From Candidatus Zixiibacteriota bacterium (GTDB lineage: Bacteria; Zixibacteria; MSB-5A5; GN15; FEB-12), in contig JAOUBJ010000005.1 of assembly GCA_029860345.1 (NCBI GenBank), positions 1 to 64,000 of the forward strand: DNA of 64,000 nt, given 5' to 3'. Shown piece by piece: positions 1-9,782 of this stretch. Position 1 is the first letter of the stretch; each line of letters begins with the position of its first letter. The notes under the pieces are model-generated. The model saw only the letters and a list, made by a program, of their open reading frames with translations. It was not told the origin of the DNA and made no database searches. A program made the position numbers and the translations under genes.

Positions 1-139
1 CTGATTGACTCATTTAGAGATGAAAAAAGCTGTGAAAGAATAATCTTTACTCAAGTCAAGGAACTTAACCGAAAACTCAAACCAAACCCTAATTCACAAT
101 TTACACAATAATCCTTGCACTACCCTGATCTCTCAAGTC

Positions 140-168
140 TTGACAAAATGGAATGGTTTTAGTATTCT
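140..168 (+). promoter_or_regulatory. sigma70-type promoter for the beta-propeller/dockerin gene
   Basis: TTGACA at 140-145 and TATTCT at 163-168 are separated by 17 nt. Transcription would start near 175, about 30 nt before the start codon at 207. The rest of 1-206 is AT-rich and shows no other recognisable feature. Confidence 0.6.
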
Positions 169-206
169 TTCCTCAGGTCTAATGTCTCAACGGAACGCTT
201 ACTCCT

Positions 207-3200
207 ATGCGATACTCAATTGCCCTGGTGAGTAGTGCTGTCCTTGTAGCAGGACTCACTTTCACAGTACTTAATGATTCCGATCCGATTCAAGAGCCAT
301 TGGTTGAAGGCAGACTCTCGTATGCGAAAACGGATACGGTTTACGCTCAGTTGAAAAGGGACGGTGCGTTGATCAGGCGAAAACAGTTGCCTAACGATTA
401 CTTCTTCGTACAACGAGGCTACCCCAACGGTTCAATTCCTAACGAAACAGTTCGTCAGGCCTATGAGCAAGCAGCCCAAGAAAGAGCAACCAAAGATCGC
501 CAATCCCCTTTTGCAGCTTCTGTCTGGGAATCGATCGGACCGACCAACGTGCCGGGACGCATATCCTCGCTGACCGGCCTTACCGACGACGCACCGAACA
601 TTATTATCGCCGGAAGCGCCACCGGCGGCGTGTACAAGTCGATAGACACCGGTCATACATGGGAGAGAATCTTTGGCTATCCGTATACAATCGGCGCCCT
701 CGATATGGTTGTCTCGGGCAGCGACACGATTGTTTACGTCGGCACGGGGGAAGCCAATAACGATGGCGGTGCTTATCCCGGTGACGGCGTTTACAAGAGC
801 ACGGATTTTGGTCAGACTTGGACATGGAAGGGCTTGGACTTCAGCCGTCACATCAGCCGGATCATTATCGACCCGTTGAGACCGGATACCGTGTTTGTAG
901 CTGCAATGGGTGACGTATACGAGACTGGACTTGAGCGCGGTGTTTATCGAAGCAGTAATGGCGGGGATAGCTGGACGGAAGTGCTGTGGGTGAGCGATTC
1001 GACCGGCTGCACTGACCTGACCTTTGATCCCGACGAGGGTGTCCTTCTCGCCGCCATGATGGAACGGCTTAGGAGAGTGGACGGCCATCGGTTGGGAGGA
1101 CCGACTTCCGGGGTTTATCGTTCCAATGATTACGGCCTGACCTGGAATCTGCTGGGAGCGTTCGAGGGTCTCCCGGCACCGGCCGATTCGATAGGTAGAA
1201 TCGGCCTCACTTACAACACATTCTGGGATCGAGCCTATGCCATTTATGCTGATTCATCCGGAAAGTTTATGGCCCTGTACATGAGTAGTGATTGGGGTAT
1301 CAGCTGGAATCAAACTGTCGATACTATCCTGACTGACTTGTACGGTGGGGCTGATTACAACTTCGGTTGGTACTTCGGACAGATAGCCTGTGAATCTCTA
1401 ATCGAAGATTACGTTTTCGTGGGCGGGTTGAACCTGTACCGAGGCGACCTCGTCGGCATCCTCGACGACAACTGGGAATATATGGGCGCCTCTATGCATG
1501 TCGATTTACATGCGTTTCATTACGGCACCAGCGTCAGCGATTTGAAATTCTACGTGGGCACCGATGGCGGCGTGTATTATTCGGACGAAGACGGCGATGC
1601 GTACACCTATCATAACCGCGACGGCATGGCCAACACACAGTTCTACACAGTGACTATCGACCCGCATTCTCCGGATCGTGTCTACGGCGGGACTCAGGAC
1701 AACGGCACACTAGTGACCGAGAGCGGCCTCCCCGATGACTGGCGCAATGTCCTCCAGGGTGATGGTTTTGTGGTGCAGGTTGATCCGGTCGACCCGGACG
1801 TCGTCTATGCCGAATACCAATTCGGACATATCTATAAATCGAATTCTCAAGGGTACAGCTTCGTTACGGCACAAAACGGAATCGACTTTGAAACTGATCG
1901 CCACGGTTGGAAAACACCATACGTGATAGACCCCAACGACCATCTCACTCTTTACTACGGCACTCAGAGACTGTACAAGTCTATCGACGGTGCCGAAAAC
2001 TGGTCACCTATTACCGGCGATCTGACCAATGGTCCTCATTCCGGGACACTGTCCTATGGCACGATCACTGCGATTGCTGTCGCTCCCTCTAACTCGAACA
2101 CCATCTATGTTGGCACCGACGATGCCAACGTCTGGGTATCAACAAACGGCGGTGCCGGCTTTGACCCGATCCATACGTCCCTGCCTGATCGCTGGGTCAC
2201 GAGTTTAGCCGTTGATCCCTCTGATGATGCCGTCGCGTATGTTACGTTTTCGGGCTTCTTTGAGGGAGTTGAGGAAGGCCACGTGTATCGGACAGACGAC
2301 TTCGGCTCCAATTGGACGCTGATCTATCCGGGATTTCTGCCTGTAAATGATCTTATCGTCGACCCCGATCTCGACTCCACGTTGTATCTTGCGAATGATC
2401 TTGCTGTTTGGGTCACGCACAATCTCGGTATGACCTGGGTCCAACTCGGCACCGGTTTACCGCTAATTCCTATTCTGGACATAGACCTTCATTCGCCGAC
2501 ACGCAAACTGGTGGCAGCCTCTTATGGTATGTCGATGTTTGCAACCTATCTTGACTGCCCTGAAATCACCGACACCGACGGCGACTGTGTGGCCGACGGT
2601 ACCGACAACTGTCCTACTCTCTTCAACCCTCTCCAAACCGACAGTGATTTCGATGGGGTCGGCGATGCCTGCGATTTTTGCGCCTTTGGTCCTGCGTCAC
2701 CACCGACGACACCACCGGATACGTTCTGGACCAAGACCTTCGACAGTGATGACTCCATCGAAGTGTCGTTTAAGGAGATTCTCGAAACACGGGATGGCGG
2801 GTACTTTCTGGCCGGAGACAAGGCGTTCGGTGGCATCCGTACCAACTACGTTGCTAAACTCGATGCTGCCGGTAATCTGGAGTGGGATGCAACTGGTACA
2901 CTCTCGGGAAACCCCTGGCGAGAAGGCGGGGGAGCCGTGGAACTACCGAATGGGACTATTCACACCAGTTTCTCGTCAAAAGTCTCACCATCCGGCAACG
3001 TGGATATTGTAAGTAGAAGGTACTATACAGATGGCACTAGTTATCCGGTTGGACCGGTGATTGGCGAAGACAGCATTTCCGAATTCTGCACCTCCGTAAT
3101 ACAAGCCGGAACCGGGTTCATGCTAGGGGGCTATAGCTCTGAAGGTTCAAAGCACGGACCGTTACTGGTGAAACTTGACGCACAGGCTCGCTTCCGATGG

Positions 3201-4397
3201 ATGCGCCATTACAGTATCGGCATCACTGCATTCGGCGCCGATGTAACCCAGACGTCCGACGGTGGATATGCGCTAACCGGACCTGCTGAATTCGACAGTG
3301 GCAACTTCGATGTGTTCATTCTGAAGACAACCCCCGAAGGAGACAGCGCCTGGATGACCTCCTATGGTGGCTCCGGTAATGAACAGGCCAGCGCTATAGT
3401 TGGGACACCCGATGGCGGCTTTGTAGTCGCAGGATATACAACATCCTTTGGAGCCGGATCACTCGACATGTATTTTGTACGAACCGACTCCGTTGGCGCC
3501 GTTATCTGGCAGCAGACCTATGGTGGAACCGGCGGGGACGTCGCTTACGATCTGCGCATCGCAAACGACGGGGATTTCCTCGTGACAGGCCTCACTATCG
3601 ATGGGACAGGCGATTTGCAGGGAATCATTCTGAAGCTCAACTGCGATGGTGATACCGTCTGGACGAAGAAAGTCGGAGCGGCGCAAGACCAGTGGTTGAC
3701 GCTCGGGATGCAAACATCAAACGGTCGATATCTCACGGCAGGATCAATCGGACCCTTTCCAAGCGGTCCAGCTGACATGTTCGTGGTAGCTTTCGGTCCC
3801 AACACTCTATCCGGAACAGATGTAGAAGTGAGCCTGGGCTTTGGAATTCAAACCACATTCTCAACGGTTTCCGGTGATGGCAACACCGAAGTCGATACAT
3901 CGTCAACCGGCCCACCCCCGTCGGGTAGTTATCAATTCCTGCCGAGCACTTCGCCCATTTATTATGACATCACGACGGATGCCACTTATTCAGGCGATGT
4001 TGAGGTTTGTTTTGAGTATGATCCGAGTATCGTTTCCGATGAATCCAGCCTCGCCGTCTTGCATTATACGGGGAGCGTGTGGACGGATATTACAACTTCA
4101 CTTGACACCGTCGCAAACATAATCTGCGGGACAACTTCTGCCCTCTCCCCATTCGTGCTCGCCGCCTCGGAGGGTTGTTGTGTTGGTGAACGAGGCAACG
4201 TCGACTTTGATATTAATGACGTAATAGACATTTCAGACCTGGTCTACCTGGTGGACTACATGTTTGCCGGTGGCCCGGCGCCTGAGTGCACGGAGGAAGC
4301 AGACACCGACGGTTCCGGAGGAATCGACATCTCCGACCTTGTCTATCTCGTCGACTACATGTTCACCGGTGGTCCGCAGCCGCCGCTGTGTCCGTGA
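207..4397 (+). CDS. Secreted sortilin-like beta-propeller protein with C-terminal dockerin
   Basis: A 1396-residue exported protein. Residues 1-25 form a signal peptide-like hydrophobic start. Residues about 60-780 carry repeated BNR/sortilin-type blades with YKSxDxGxTW motifs (VYKSTDFGQTW, IYKSNSQGYSF), as in VPS10/BNR propellers. A thrombospondin type-3 calcium segment follows at about 784-825 (DTDGDCVADGTDNCP), then a second set of repeats at about 840-1190 with the pattern DGGFVVAGYT. The C-terminus (about 1322-1396) has two dockerin-type EF loops (IDISDLVYLVDYMF twice) and ends in GGPQPPLCP. The protein is probably surface-bound or secreted; its ligand or enzymatic role cannot be read from sequence. 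The start follows promoter 140-168, but the Shine-Dalgarno site is weak. No operon partner is seen. Confidence 0.9.
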   Translation: MRYSIALVSSAVLVAGLTFTVLNDSDPIQEPLVEGRLSYAKTDTVYAQLKRDGALIRRKQLPNDYFFVQRGYPNGSIPNETVRQAYEQAAQERATKDRQSPFAASVWESIGPTNVPGRISSLTGLTDDAPNIIIAGSATGGVYKSIDTGHTWERIFGYPYTIGALDMVVSGSDTIVYVGTGEANNDGGAYPGDGVYKSTDFGQTWTWKGLDFSRHISRIIIDPLRPDTVFVAAMGDVYETGLERGVYRSSNGGDSWTEVLWVSDSTGCTDLTFDPDEGVLLAAMMERLRRVDGHRLGGPTSGVYRSNDYGLTWNLLGAFEGLPAPADSIGRIGLTYNTFWDRAYAIYADSSGKFMALYMSSDWGISWNQTVDTILTDLYGGADYNFGWYFGQIACESLIEDYVFVGGLNLYRGDLVGILDDNWEYMGASMHVDLHAFHYGTSVSDLKFYVGTDGGVYYSDEDGDAYTYHNRDGMANTQFYTVTIDPHSPDRVYGGTQDNGTLVTESGLPDDWRNVLQGDGFVVQVDPVDPDVVYAEYQFGHIYKSNSQGYSFVTAQNGIDFETDRHGWKTPYVIDPNDHLTLYYGTQRLYKSIDGAENWSPITGDLTNGPHSGTLSYGTITAIAVAPSNSNTIYVGTDDANVWVSTNGGAGFDPIHTSLPDRWVTSLAVDPSDDAVAYVTFSGFFEGVEEGHVYRTDDFGSNWTLIYPGFLPVNDLIVDPDLDSTLYLANDLAVWVTHNLGMTWVQLGTGLPLIPILDIDLHSPTRKLVAASYGMSMFATYLDCPEITDTDGDCVADGTDNCPTLFNPLQTDSDFDGVGDACDFCAFGPASPPTTPPDTFWTKTFDSDDSIEVSFKEILETRDGGYFLAGDKAFGGIRTNYVAKLDAAGNLEWDATGTLSGNPWREGGGAVELPNGTIHTSFSSKVSPSGNVDIVSRRYYTDGTSYPVGPVIGEDSISEFCTSVIQAGTGFMLGGYSSEGSKHGPLLVKLDAQARFRWMRHYSIGITAFGADVTQTSDGGYALTGPAEFDSGNFDVFILKTTPEGDSAWMTSYGGSGNEQASAIVGTPDGGFVVAGYTTSFGAGSLDMYFVRTDSVGAVIWQQTYGGTGGDVAYDLRIANDGDFLVTGLTIDGTGDLQGIILKLNCDGDTVWTKKVGAAQDQWLTLGMQTSNGRYLTAGSIGPFPSGPADMFVVAFGPNTLSGTDVEVSLGFGIQTTFSTVSGDGNTEVDTSSTGPPPSGSYQFLPSTSPIYYDITTDATYSGDVEVCFEYDPSIVSDESSLAVLHYTGSVWTDITTSLDTVANIICGTTSALSPFVLAASEGCCVGERGNVDFDINDVIDISDLVYLVDYMFAGGPAPECTEEADTDGSGGIDISDLVYLVDYMFTGGPQPPLCP

Positions 4398-4417
4398 TTC
4401 TCATTGCAGGTTTGTAG

Positions 4418-4440
4418 GTCAGGTCCCTTGCCGACCTGAC
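4418..4440. repeat. Inverted repeat/hairpin downstream of the dockerin gene
   Basis: Perfect 8-bp arms GTCAGGTC (4418-4425) and GACCTGAC (4433-4440) enclose a 7-nt loop. No T-tract follows, so it is not a classical terminator. The arm sequence recurs in the repeat islands near 47440 and 47960. Confidence 0.6.
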
Positions 4441-4632
4441 GGCATCACTTGTGCCCGCTTGATCGTCAGATCGCGCGAACAGGCACCGCCGGATTTATAT
4501 AGAGGCTGATTCTCAAGACCCAACCATTACAAGAACGAGATTGCCGCGGCACGTCCGCCGCGGCGGACGCCTCGCAATGACGAAGCACCGCGGGAAACAC
4601 ATGATACTCATTTACAGGTGGCTTGCCCGTGT

Positions 4633-4719
4633 CACTCTGAGCGCCCCCAACGTCACCCTGAGCGCCCCCAACCTCACCCTGAGCGCCCCCAACGTCACCC
4701 TGAGCGGAGTCGAAGGGTG
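4633..4719. repeat. 21-bp tandem array capped by a dispersed palindromic repeat
   Basis: Three 21-bp units (4633-4653, 4654-4674, 4675-4695) begin CACCCTGAGCGCCCCC, with one change in unit 1. They run directly into an intact 24-bp dispersed element at 4696-4719 (CACCCTGAGCGGAGTC, then GAAGGGTG). The array units share the first 11 bases of that element. Confidence 0.8.
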
Positions 4720-4725
4720 GGCGTG

Positions 4726-7700
4726 CTAACTCGTCAGCCGGGCCAATCGCTCACGAGTGTCGATGATTTCATCAAGCTCGACGTCAGGATCAGACCAATA
4801 TTTCAGAACCTCGCGGTAAGCTTCCACAGCGGCATCCGGGTCGCCCAAAGCCTCCTCGGCGATACCCATGTAATACAAACTCGGTAGATAGTTCCACGAG
4901 TTGGTGGTTTCGTGTTGGCCCGAAAGAACCTCGGACAAAACCGTCTTGCCCTCATCGTAGCGGTGGGTCAAGACCAACAACGCACCCCACTGGGCGCGAA
5001 CGCCCGACCCACCTTGATTCGCATCTTCGATAAGGGAGCGCAGTGCGTCTATCAACAAGGCGGTGTCGGCGTTGCATCGGGCGTCGAACATGTTCTGAAG
5101 TAGATCAGCGAGGTTCCACATCTCTTGGGGCAGTCGGGAACGGAAGTCGTTCAGGCCTGTTTCGATCAGCGGCCGGACGGTCGGCTCGGACGATGGGTCC
5201 CATTGGACCTCACTGACGTACAGGTCGAGCTTCTGGAATATCGTAGCCCACTTCAGTGCTTCATGATTGTAGTGTAGAGACGAGTCTTTCATATCAAGGG
5301 TTTCATACCGATTCGAAATCCTGATATAGGCTTGAGTGATCCTGGAACTGTCGTTCATTCCTTTGGCCACTTCCAGACCGTTGAAGAGTTCATCCATGCC
5401 ACTGTGGAATCTCCCTTTCCAGAACTCCTGGTTGCACCTGAAATAATGGTAGTTCAACATTTTGAAAGGATCATCGCCGTGCTTCTCTCGAATCTTCTCG
5501 GTATAGAAAGCGGCGCTGTCGAAATTCCGTTTTATAATGTACGAAGATAGCAGTGTGGTCAGAGCCTGGTCATCATCCGGGAACTTCTGCAACAGTTCTT
5601 GGGCCGTCGCAATAGCTTCGTCGTGAAGGTCCAACTGGTGATAGGCGGTCATGAGGATTTGATACGATTCAGGAGATTCCGGATAGTAGCTTTTCATCAG
5701 AATTCCGTACTCGATGACCTTGTCGTAGTCCTGGAGCCCCCCGTATATCTGGGTGTACCAAGACAGGGCAAGCATGAATCGACTATCGAGAGCCATAACA
5801 GTGTCGAGGTGGGCCAGCGCCGACTCGCTGTCCTTCCCTAGTTGATGCAGGAGAATGGCGTAGAAAGAACGTGCCTCCTTGTCGTTGGGATAGTTGGCCA
5901 CGAAGGCCTTGCATTTGACCATGCCGTCGTCGTACTGCTGGTTGAACCAGATATCGTTGTAGATATCCAGTAGGGACCTTTCCTTGATCGGCAGGCGATC
6001 CTCGAACCGTTGGGCCGCCGCGAAATACGGTATGGCTTCCTGAGCCCGGTTTCTGAGAGAGTACCCCATCCCGATCCGCATGTACGGTAGGGCGAAGTTT
6101 GAATCAATCGCGATCGCCTTCTCAAAATGCTCGTTGGCCTCGTCGTACTCCGAAAGACCGAACTTGTCCATACCGAGGATATACTCGCGATAGGCTTCGG
6201 GTGATGACGATGTGATGTCGGCTACTTCACGATCGGCCGATTTGGGCCCCTTGACATTCATCGACCGCGCGATCTTCTGGGTGAGACTGTCGACCAGCAC
6301 GAAGGGATCATCGCCGACAACTTTCTCAGCCAGCAGTATCTGTCCCGATTTGATATCCTCCAGCCGGGCATCGATGCGAATCTTGTCACCCATTTTGTAG
6401 AAGGCTCCCGACAACACGGTAGCCGCACCGAGAGACCGGGCAGCCGTTACACATTCCTGGTGTGAAGCCAGGTCGGTAGTGCTTTTCACTTTGTCTGAAA
6501 GACAGTCCAGCACGCGGCTGCGTCCGATGATATTCATGGCGCCGCTCTGAGCCAAGTCGGTCAGCAGAATCTCAGGCAATCCGGCCTGCAACCAGTCGAG
6601 TTCTGTGTTGCCGGTCTTATTGTCGAAACCCAGAATGGCCAGAGCGTTGGCCTGGACTGGTAACTTGGGCAGCCCCGAAACACGAATGGACCCGTCCTCG
6701 TCCAATAGTCCCTGGTCAGCTAAAGCCCGAGTGATGTTCTCTCCGAGGTTTTCGAGATTGGCCAGCCCACTTACCGGAGTATCATCCGAATGACTCACAA
6801 ATACCACCGGCACCACAACCATGATCAGGATCGCCAATAGCGTCACAAGAGCCGCTATCGCCAAGACGACTTTCTTCCAACTCAAGTTGAACATAACGGT
6901 CTTTTTGAACTTAGGCGCATTGGTCATGACTGAAGAACTATCGGAGATGGTGCTGTCATGCTGACGTCTCAGACTGCGCAGATCAACCACCAAATCGCGC
7001 GTGTCCTGGTAGCGATCGTTGGGGTCTTTTTGCAAACACTTGTCGATGATTCGTTCAAGCTCGGCCGGGATGCTCTCGTTCTTCAGCCTCAACGGCTCCT
7101 GGCGACCCTCCAGAATCTTGGCCAGCACAGAGACTTTGTCCGGTCCTTCGAATGGCGACACGCCTGAAAACATCCGGTAGAGCAGAATGCCGAACGAAAA
7201 AATGTCCGAGCGGGTGTCGATTGGTCCACCGCGCGCTTGTTCCGGTGACATGTAGGTCACGGTCCCCAGGATTTTGCCTTCCTGAGTCAGCTCATTGGAG
7301 GCGGTGTCGGTCATGTCGGCCTCTTTTGAGCCGAGCACTATGTCCAGTGGTTTGGCCAGACCGAAGTCAAGAATCTTGACCTCGCCGGTGTCGTCGACTT
7401 TGATGTTGTCGGACTTGATGTCACGATGGACGATCTTGAGCTGGTGTGCAGCCGACAATCCGGCGGCGATTCGTTCGGACAGCCTGAGCAGTTCGGCGTT
7501 GGAAGGAGTCCGACTTACCAGGTATTCAGAGAGTGTCTGGCCGCTGACATTTTCCATTACGATGTAGGAGATATCTCTATCCGATGACTCATCGCGGGCG
7601 CGATCCAGATCGTAGATAGCCATAACGTTGGCGTGCGATATTTTTGCAGCCGTCTTGGCTTCACGGGTAAAGCGCTGCAGCCGGTCAGGATCGTCGAAAA

Positions 7701-7839
7701 ACTCCGACTGCAAAATCTTGAGAGCGACATTGCGACCCAGTTTCAGGTCCTCGGCCAGATATACTTCGCCCATGCCGCCCTCGCCGAGTTTGCGGATAAC
7801 TTTGAAATGCGCGAATTGTCGACCTTCATCAAATATCAC
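4726..7839 (-). CDS. Membrane Ser/Thr protein kinase with FlgO-like domain and TPR repeats
   Basis: A 1037-residue Hanks-type kinase. The glycine loop is LGEGGMGEVYLAE (18-30), the catalytic lysine is in VALKIL (K41), the catalytic loop is HRDIKSDN (D140), the metal site is DFG (158-160) and the P+1 loop has MSPEQARG. A single transmembrane segment lies near 320-350. Beyond it is a FlgO/TolB-like domain (about 390-510; ALAILGFDNKTGN), then TPR-type helical repeats to the C-terminus. The kinase domain should be cytosolic and the TPR part extracytoplasmic. The start overlaps the end of the FHA-GAF-PP2C gene by 4 nt (7836-7839), so the two are translationally coupled as a kinase/phosphatase pair. 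Substrates are unknown; the FHA partner and the divergent envelope operon are plausible targets. All key catalytic residues are present. Confidence 0.93.
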   Translation of the reverse strand: MIFDEGRQFAHFKVIRKLGEGGMGEVYLAEDLKLGRNVALKILQSEFFDDPDRLQRFTREAKTAAKISHANVMAIYDLDRARDESSDRDISYIVMENVSGQTLSEYLVSRTPSNAELLRLSERIAAGLSAAHQLKIVHRDIKSDNIKVDDTGEVKILDFGLAKPLDIVLGSKEADMTDTASNELTQEGKILGTVTYMSPEQARGGPIDTRSDIFSFGILLYRMFSGVSPFEGPDKVSVLAKILEGRQEPLRLKNESIPAELERIIDKCLQKDPNDRYQDTRDLVVDLRSLRRQHDSTISDSSSVMTNAPKFKKTVMFNLSWKKVVLAIAALVTLLAILIMVVVPVVFVSHSDDTPVSGLANLENLGENITRALADQGLLDEDGSIRVSGLPKLPVQANALAILGFDNKTGNTELDWLQAGLPEILLTDLAQSGAMNIIGRSRVLDCLSDKVKSTTDLASHQECVTAARSLGAATVLSGAFYKMGDKIRIDARLEDIKSGQILLAEKVVGDDPFVLVDSLTQKIARSMNVKGPKSADREVADITSSSPEAYREYILGMDKFGLSEYDEANEHFEKAIAIDSNFALPYMRIGMGYSLRNRAQEAIPYFAAAQRFEDRLPIKERSLLDIYNDIWFNQQYDDGMVKCKAFVANYPNDKEARSFYAILLHQLGKDSESALAHLDTVMALDSRFMLALSWYTQIYGGLQDYDKVIEYGILMKSYYPESPESYQILMTAYHQLDLHDEAIATAQELLQKFPDDDQALTTLLSSYIIKRNFDSAAFYTEKIREKHGDDPFKMLNYHYFRCNQEFWKGRFHSGMDELFNGLEVAKGMNDSSRITQAYIRISNRYETLDMKDSSLHYNHEALKWATIFQKLDLYVSEVQWDPSSEPTVRPLIETGLNDFRSRLPQEMWNLADLLQNMFDARCNADTALLIDALRSLIEDANQGGSGVRAQWGALLVLTHRYDEGKTVLSEVLSGQHETTNSWNYLPSLYYMGIAEEALGDPDAAVEAYREVLKYWSDPDVELDEIIDTRERLARLTS

Positions 7840-9488
7840 TGTATTGCCCTCTTGACTGTCAGGATAGTTATGTCATCCGACCGTGGCGCTTCCCCCATGA
7901 ATTCGTTTATCGATCCCATCAGTTTGTCCACGATCTGTTGGCTGCCCTCGCTTCGAACCGCGGTGACCAGTTGCTCGGTTCGTTTTTCGCCAAACTGCTC
8001 ACCGCCGCGGTCGGCTTCGGTGACACCATCGGAGAAAACAAAGATCAGATCGCCCGGCTCAAGCTTGGCCGTTTGCTCCGGCCACTCGAAAGCCCCGAAA
8101 GCTCCTATCATAATACCGGAAGGCTCAAGGTGCTCGTGAGACCCGTCGGCCCGCACCAGCAACGGCGGGTTGTGACCCGAATTGATGTAGCGGACGGTTG
8201 AATCGCCGGGGTCAATGAGACCCACGAACAAAGTGGCGAAGTCCTCGGGATCACTGTTCTCGAAAAGCTGCTGGGACACCCGCTGAACGGCCAGAGCCAG
8301 GTCAAAACGGCGTGATTCGTACAGAATGCGAAAAGAAGCGAGAATGTTGGCCATCAACAGAGCCGCGCCCATACCTTTTCCGGAAACATCGGCCACCATG
8401 AAGAGTAAGCGATCATCGGCCAGTTTCCGAAAATCGTAAAGGTCGCCCCCGACCGATTGGCACTGTTCCTGAAAGGCGCAGATGTCCCATCCGGGTAGTT
8501 CGGGCGGCGTTTCAACCAGGAGTTTTTTCTGAATGGCCGAGGCCCGCTTGAGTTCGGCATCCAACACATGTTTTTCCTGCCGCTCGGTCATCAGTGCGTA
8601 GTTCAAAAGACGGGATGCGACCAGGTTGCCGAACGTGGCCAGCACGCGAAGTTGTTCATCGTCGTAATGATGTCGAGGATCAGCCGTGTCGGCATACAGG
8701 ATACCCAAGACCTTTCCTTCATCGAACAACGGTACGGCCACGGCCGAGGACAACTGCGACATTATTATCGACTGTTGGGAGGCAAATCGCGGATCATCCA
8801 GAGGATTTGAGATCAGAATCGCGTTCTTGTTGGTAATAATCTCGCTGACGATAGTGCGTGAGAGACTAAAAGCGCCTGGATCGCGCCCGCCGGGCAAGAG
8901 GCAGGCGGCGGTGAGGACCTCACTCTGATCTTCGGAAACGAAAAGCACGGCCAGCCGTTCGGCCTTGATCACACGAGAGATCATCTCAAGCGAACGGTTC
9001 AGCATAACATCCTGCGGTTCATGCCCACCGAGCATCTTGGCCATCTCAAACAGCGTGCTGAGCAACTCCGGCTGGTCGCCGACCTTCTGCGGCAGCGGTT
9101 TAAGAGCTTCATTTATGGACAGAAAGACGGAATTCTGAGGATCATGCTCGGAAAGCCGTGCCGTGGTCCGTTCCACCGAACCGGCTGTGGCTTCTTCGGC
9201 CGAAGCGATTCTGAATTCGGTGGAGCCAAAGGTGATGTTGTCCTGAATCTTGATCGGGATGCGTTCGGTAACAGCCATGCCGTTGAGTTGCGTACCGTTG
9301 TGACTGCCGAGGTCCTTCAGGAAGCAGTCGGCCTTATCCGATGACACTTCGATCTCAGCGTGACTTCGGGATACTGTCTTGTCCGGTATGTAGCATTGGC
9401 AATCCGGGCTGCGGCCAATCGTATGTCGTCCCGGGGACAGCGCCCAGGAGTAGAATCGTCTGCCGTCGGTTCCAACCAGTTTTAGCAT
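7836..9488 (-). CDS. FHA-GAF-PP2C (SpoIIE/RsbU-type) serine phosphatase
   Basis: A 550-residue cytosolic signalling protein. An FHA phosphothreonine-binding domain (about 1-95) shows GRSPDC, VSRSHAEI and GSHNGTQLNG. A GAF domain (about 145-300) has FVSEDQSEVLTAA and AVPLFDEGKVLGILYAD. A short coiled linker leads to a PP2C/SpoIIE phosphatase (about 320-550) with the metal-binding motifs GGDLYD, VADVSGKGMGAALLM, FSDGVTEA and DDITILTV. It is first in a two-gene minus-strand unit with the Ser/Thr kinase; the FHA domain could dock on the autophosphorylated kinase and the PP2C domain reverse its work. In other bacteria RsbU-type proteins dephosphorylate anti-sigma antagonists, but no such gene lies next to it. 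ATG start; Shine-Dalgarno site weak. Confidence 0.93.
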   Translation of the reverse strand: MLKLVGTDGRRFYSWALSPGRHTIGRSPDCQCYIPDKTVSRSHAEIEVSSDKADCFLKDLGSHNGTQLNGMAVTERIPIKIQDNITFGSTEFRIASAEEATAGSVERTTARLSEHDPQNSVFLSINEALKPLPQKVGDQPELLSTLFEMAKMLGGHEPQDVMLNRSLEMISRVIKAERLAVLFVSEDQSEVLTAACLLPGGRDPGAFSLSRTIVSEIITNKNAILISNPLDDPRFASQQSIIMSQLSSAVAVPLFDEGKVLGILYADTADPRHHYDDEQLRVLATFGNLVASRLLNYALMTERQEKHVLDAELKRASAIQKKLLVETPPELPGWDICAFQEQCQSVGGDLYDFRKLADDRLLFMVADVSGKGMGAALLMANILASFRILYESRRFDLALAVQRVSQQLFENSDPEDFATLFVGLIDPGDSTVRYINSGHNPPLLVRADGSHEHLEPSGIMIGAFGAFEWPEQTAKLEPGDLIFVFSDGVTEADRGGEQFGEKRTEQLVTAVRSEGSQQIVDKLMGSINEFMGEAPRSDDITILTVKRAIQ

Positions 9489-9724
9489 AAGTATACAACC
9501 TAATCTTACAAATATAACGCCATAAAGGCCGGGGAGTTCTGAATATCGGCGTCAAAGTAAGGTAGTATACAATCGAGGGCAAGTGGATTTCTGGGTGTAG
9601 CCGGGAGGAAAGCATCGGTCCGGCAGTCTCTGTTGGCACCTTTTGAGTTTCAGCGCACATGACGGAGTGTTTTTCGGCGCCTGCAAAAGATTTTTACTTG
9701 ATTTACTCCCGTGTGATTTGGATG
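9489..9724. other. Divergent intergenic region
   Basis: This region lies between the minus-strand phosphatase/kinase unit and the plus-strand envelope operon. Only the plus-strand promoter (9725-9754) is convincing. TATAC-rich stretches near 9491-9515 and 9565-9572 could serve the minus-strand unit, but no matching -35 box was found. Confidence 0.4.
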
Positions 9725-9754
9725 TTGACATGATGGTAAGAGAGATACTATACT
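9725..9754 (+). promoter_or_regulatory. Strong sigma70-type promoter of the ExbB/ExbD envelope operon
   Basis: A perfect -35 box TTGACA (9725-9730) is followed after 18 nt by TATACT (9749-9754). Transcription would start near 9761, leaving about 200 nt before the GTG start at 9960. That leader contains a 58-codon ORF (9783-9959). Confidence 0.7.
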
Positions 9755-9782
9755 ATCGATTGTTACTACCGGCAGAGTTGTT

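Larger units (their letters stand above)
4398..4725. other. Repeat-bearing gap between convergent genes
   Basis: This 328-bp gap separates a plus-strand gene ending at 4397 from a minus-strand gene ending at 4726. It holds a hairpin (4418-4440), a GC-rich palindromic stretch around 4545-4565 and a tandem array ending in a dispersed repeat (4633-4719). No credible gene is present. Confidence 0.7.

Noticed and set aside
207-4397. Type IX secretion sorting domain
   Set aside because: The C-terminus is a dockerin pair, not the type IX CTD; the Por-type tail is seen only in the 9960-10700 protein.
4633-4719. Protein-coding repeat region
   Set aside because: The array and flanking DNA are open on the plus strand for about 60 codons, but the content is repeat-derived and lacks a start signal.
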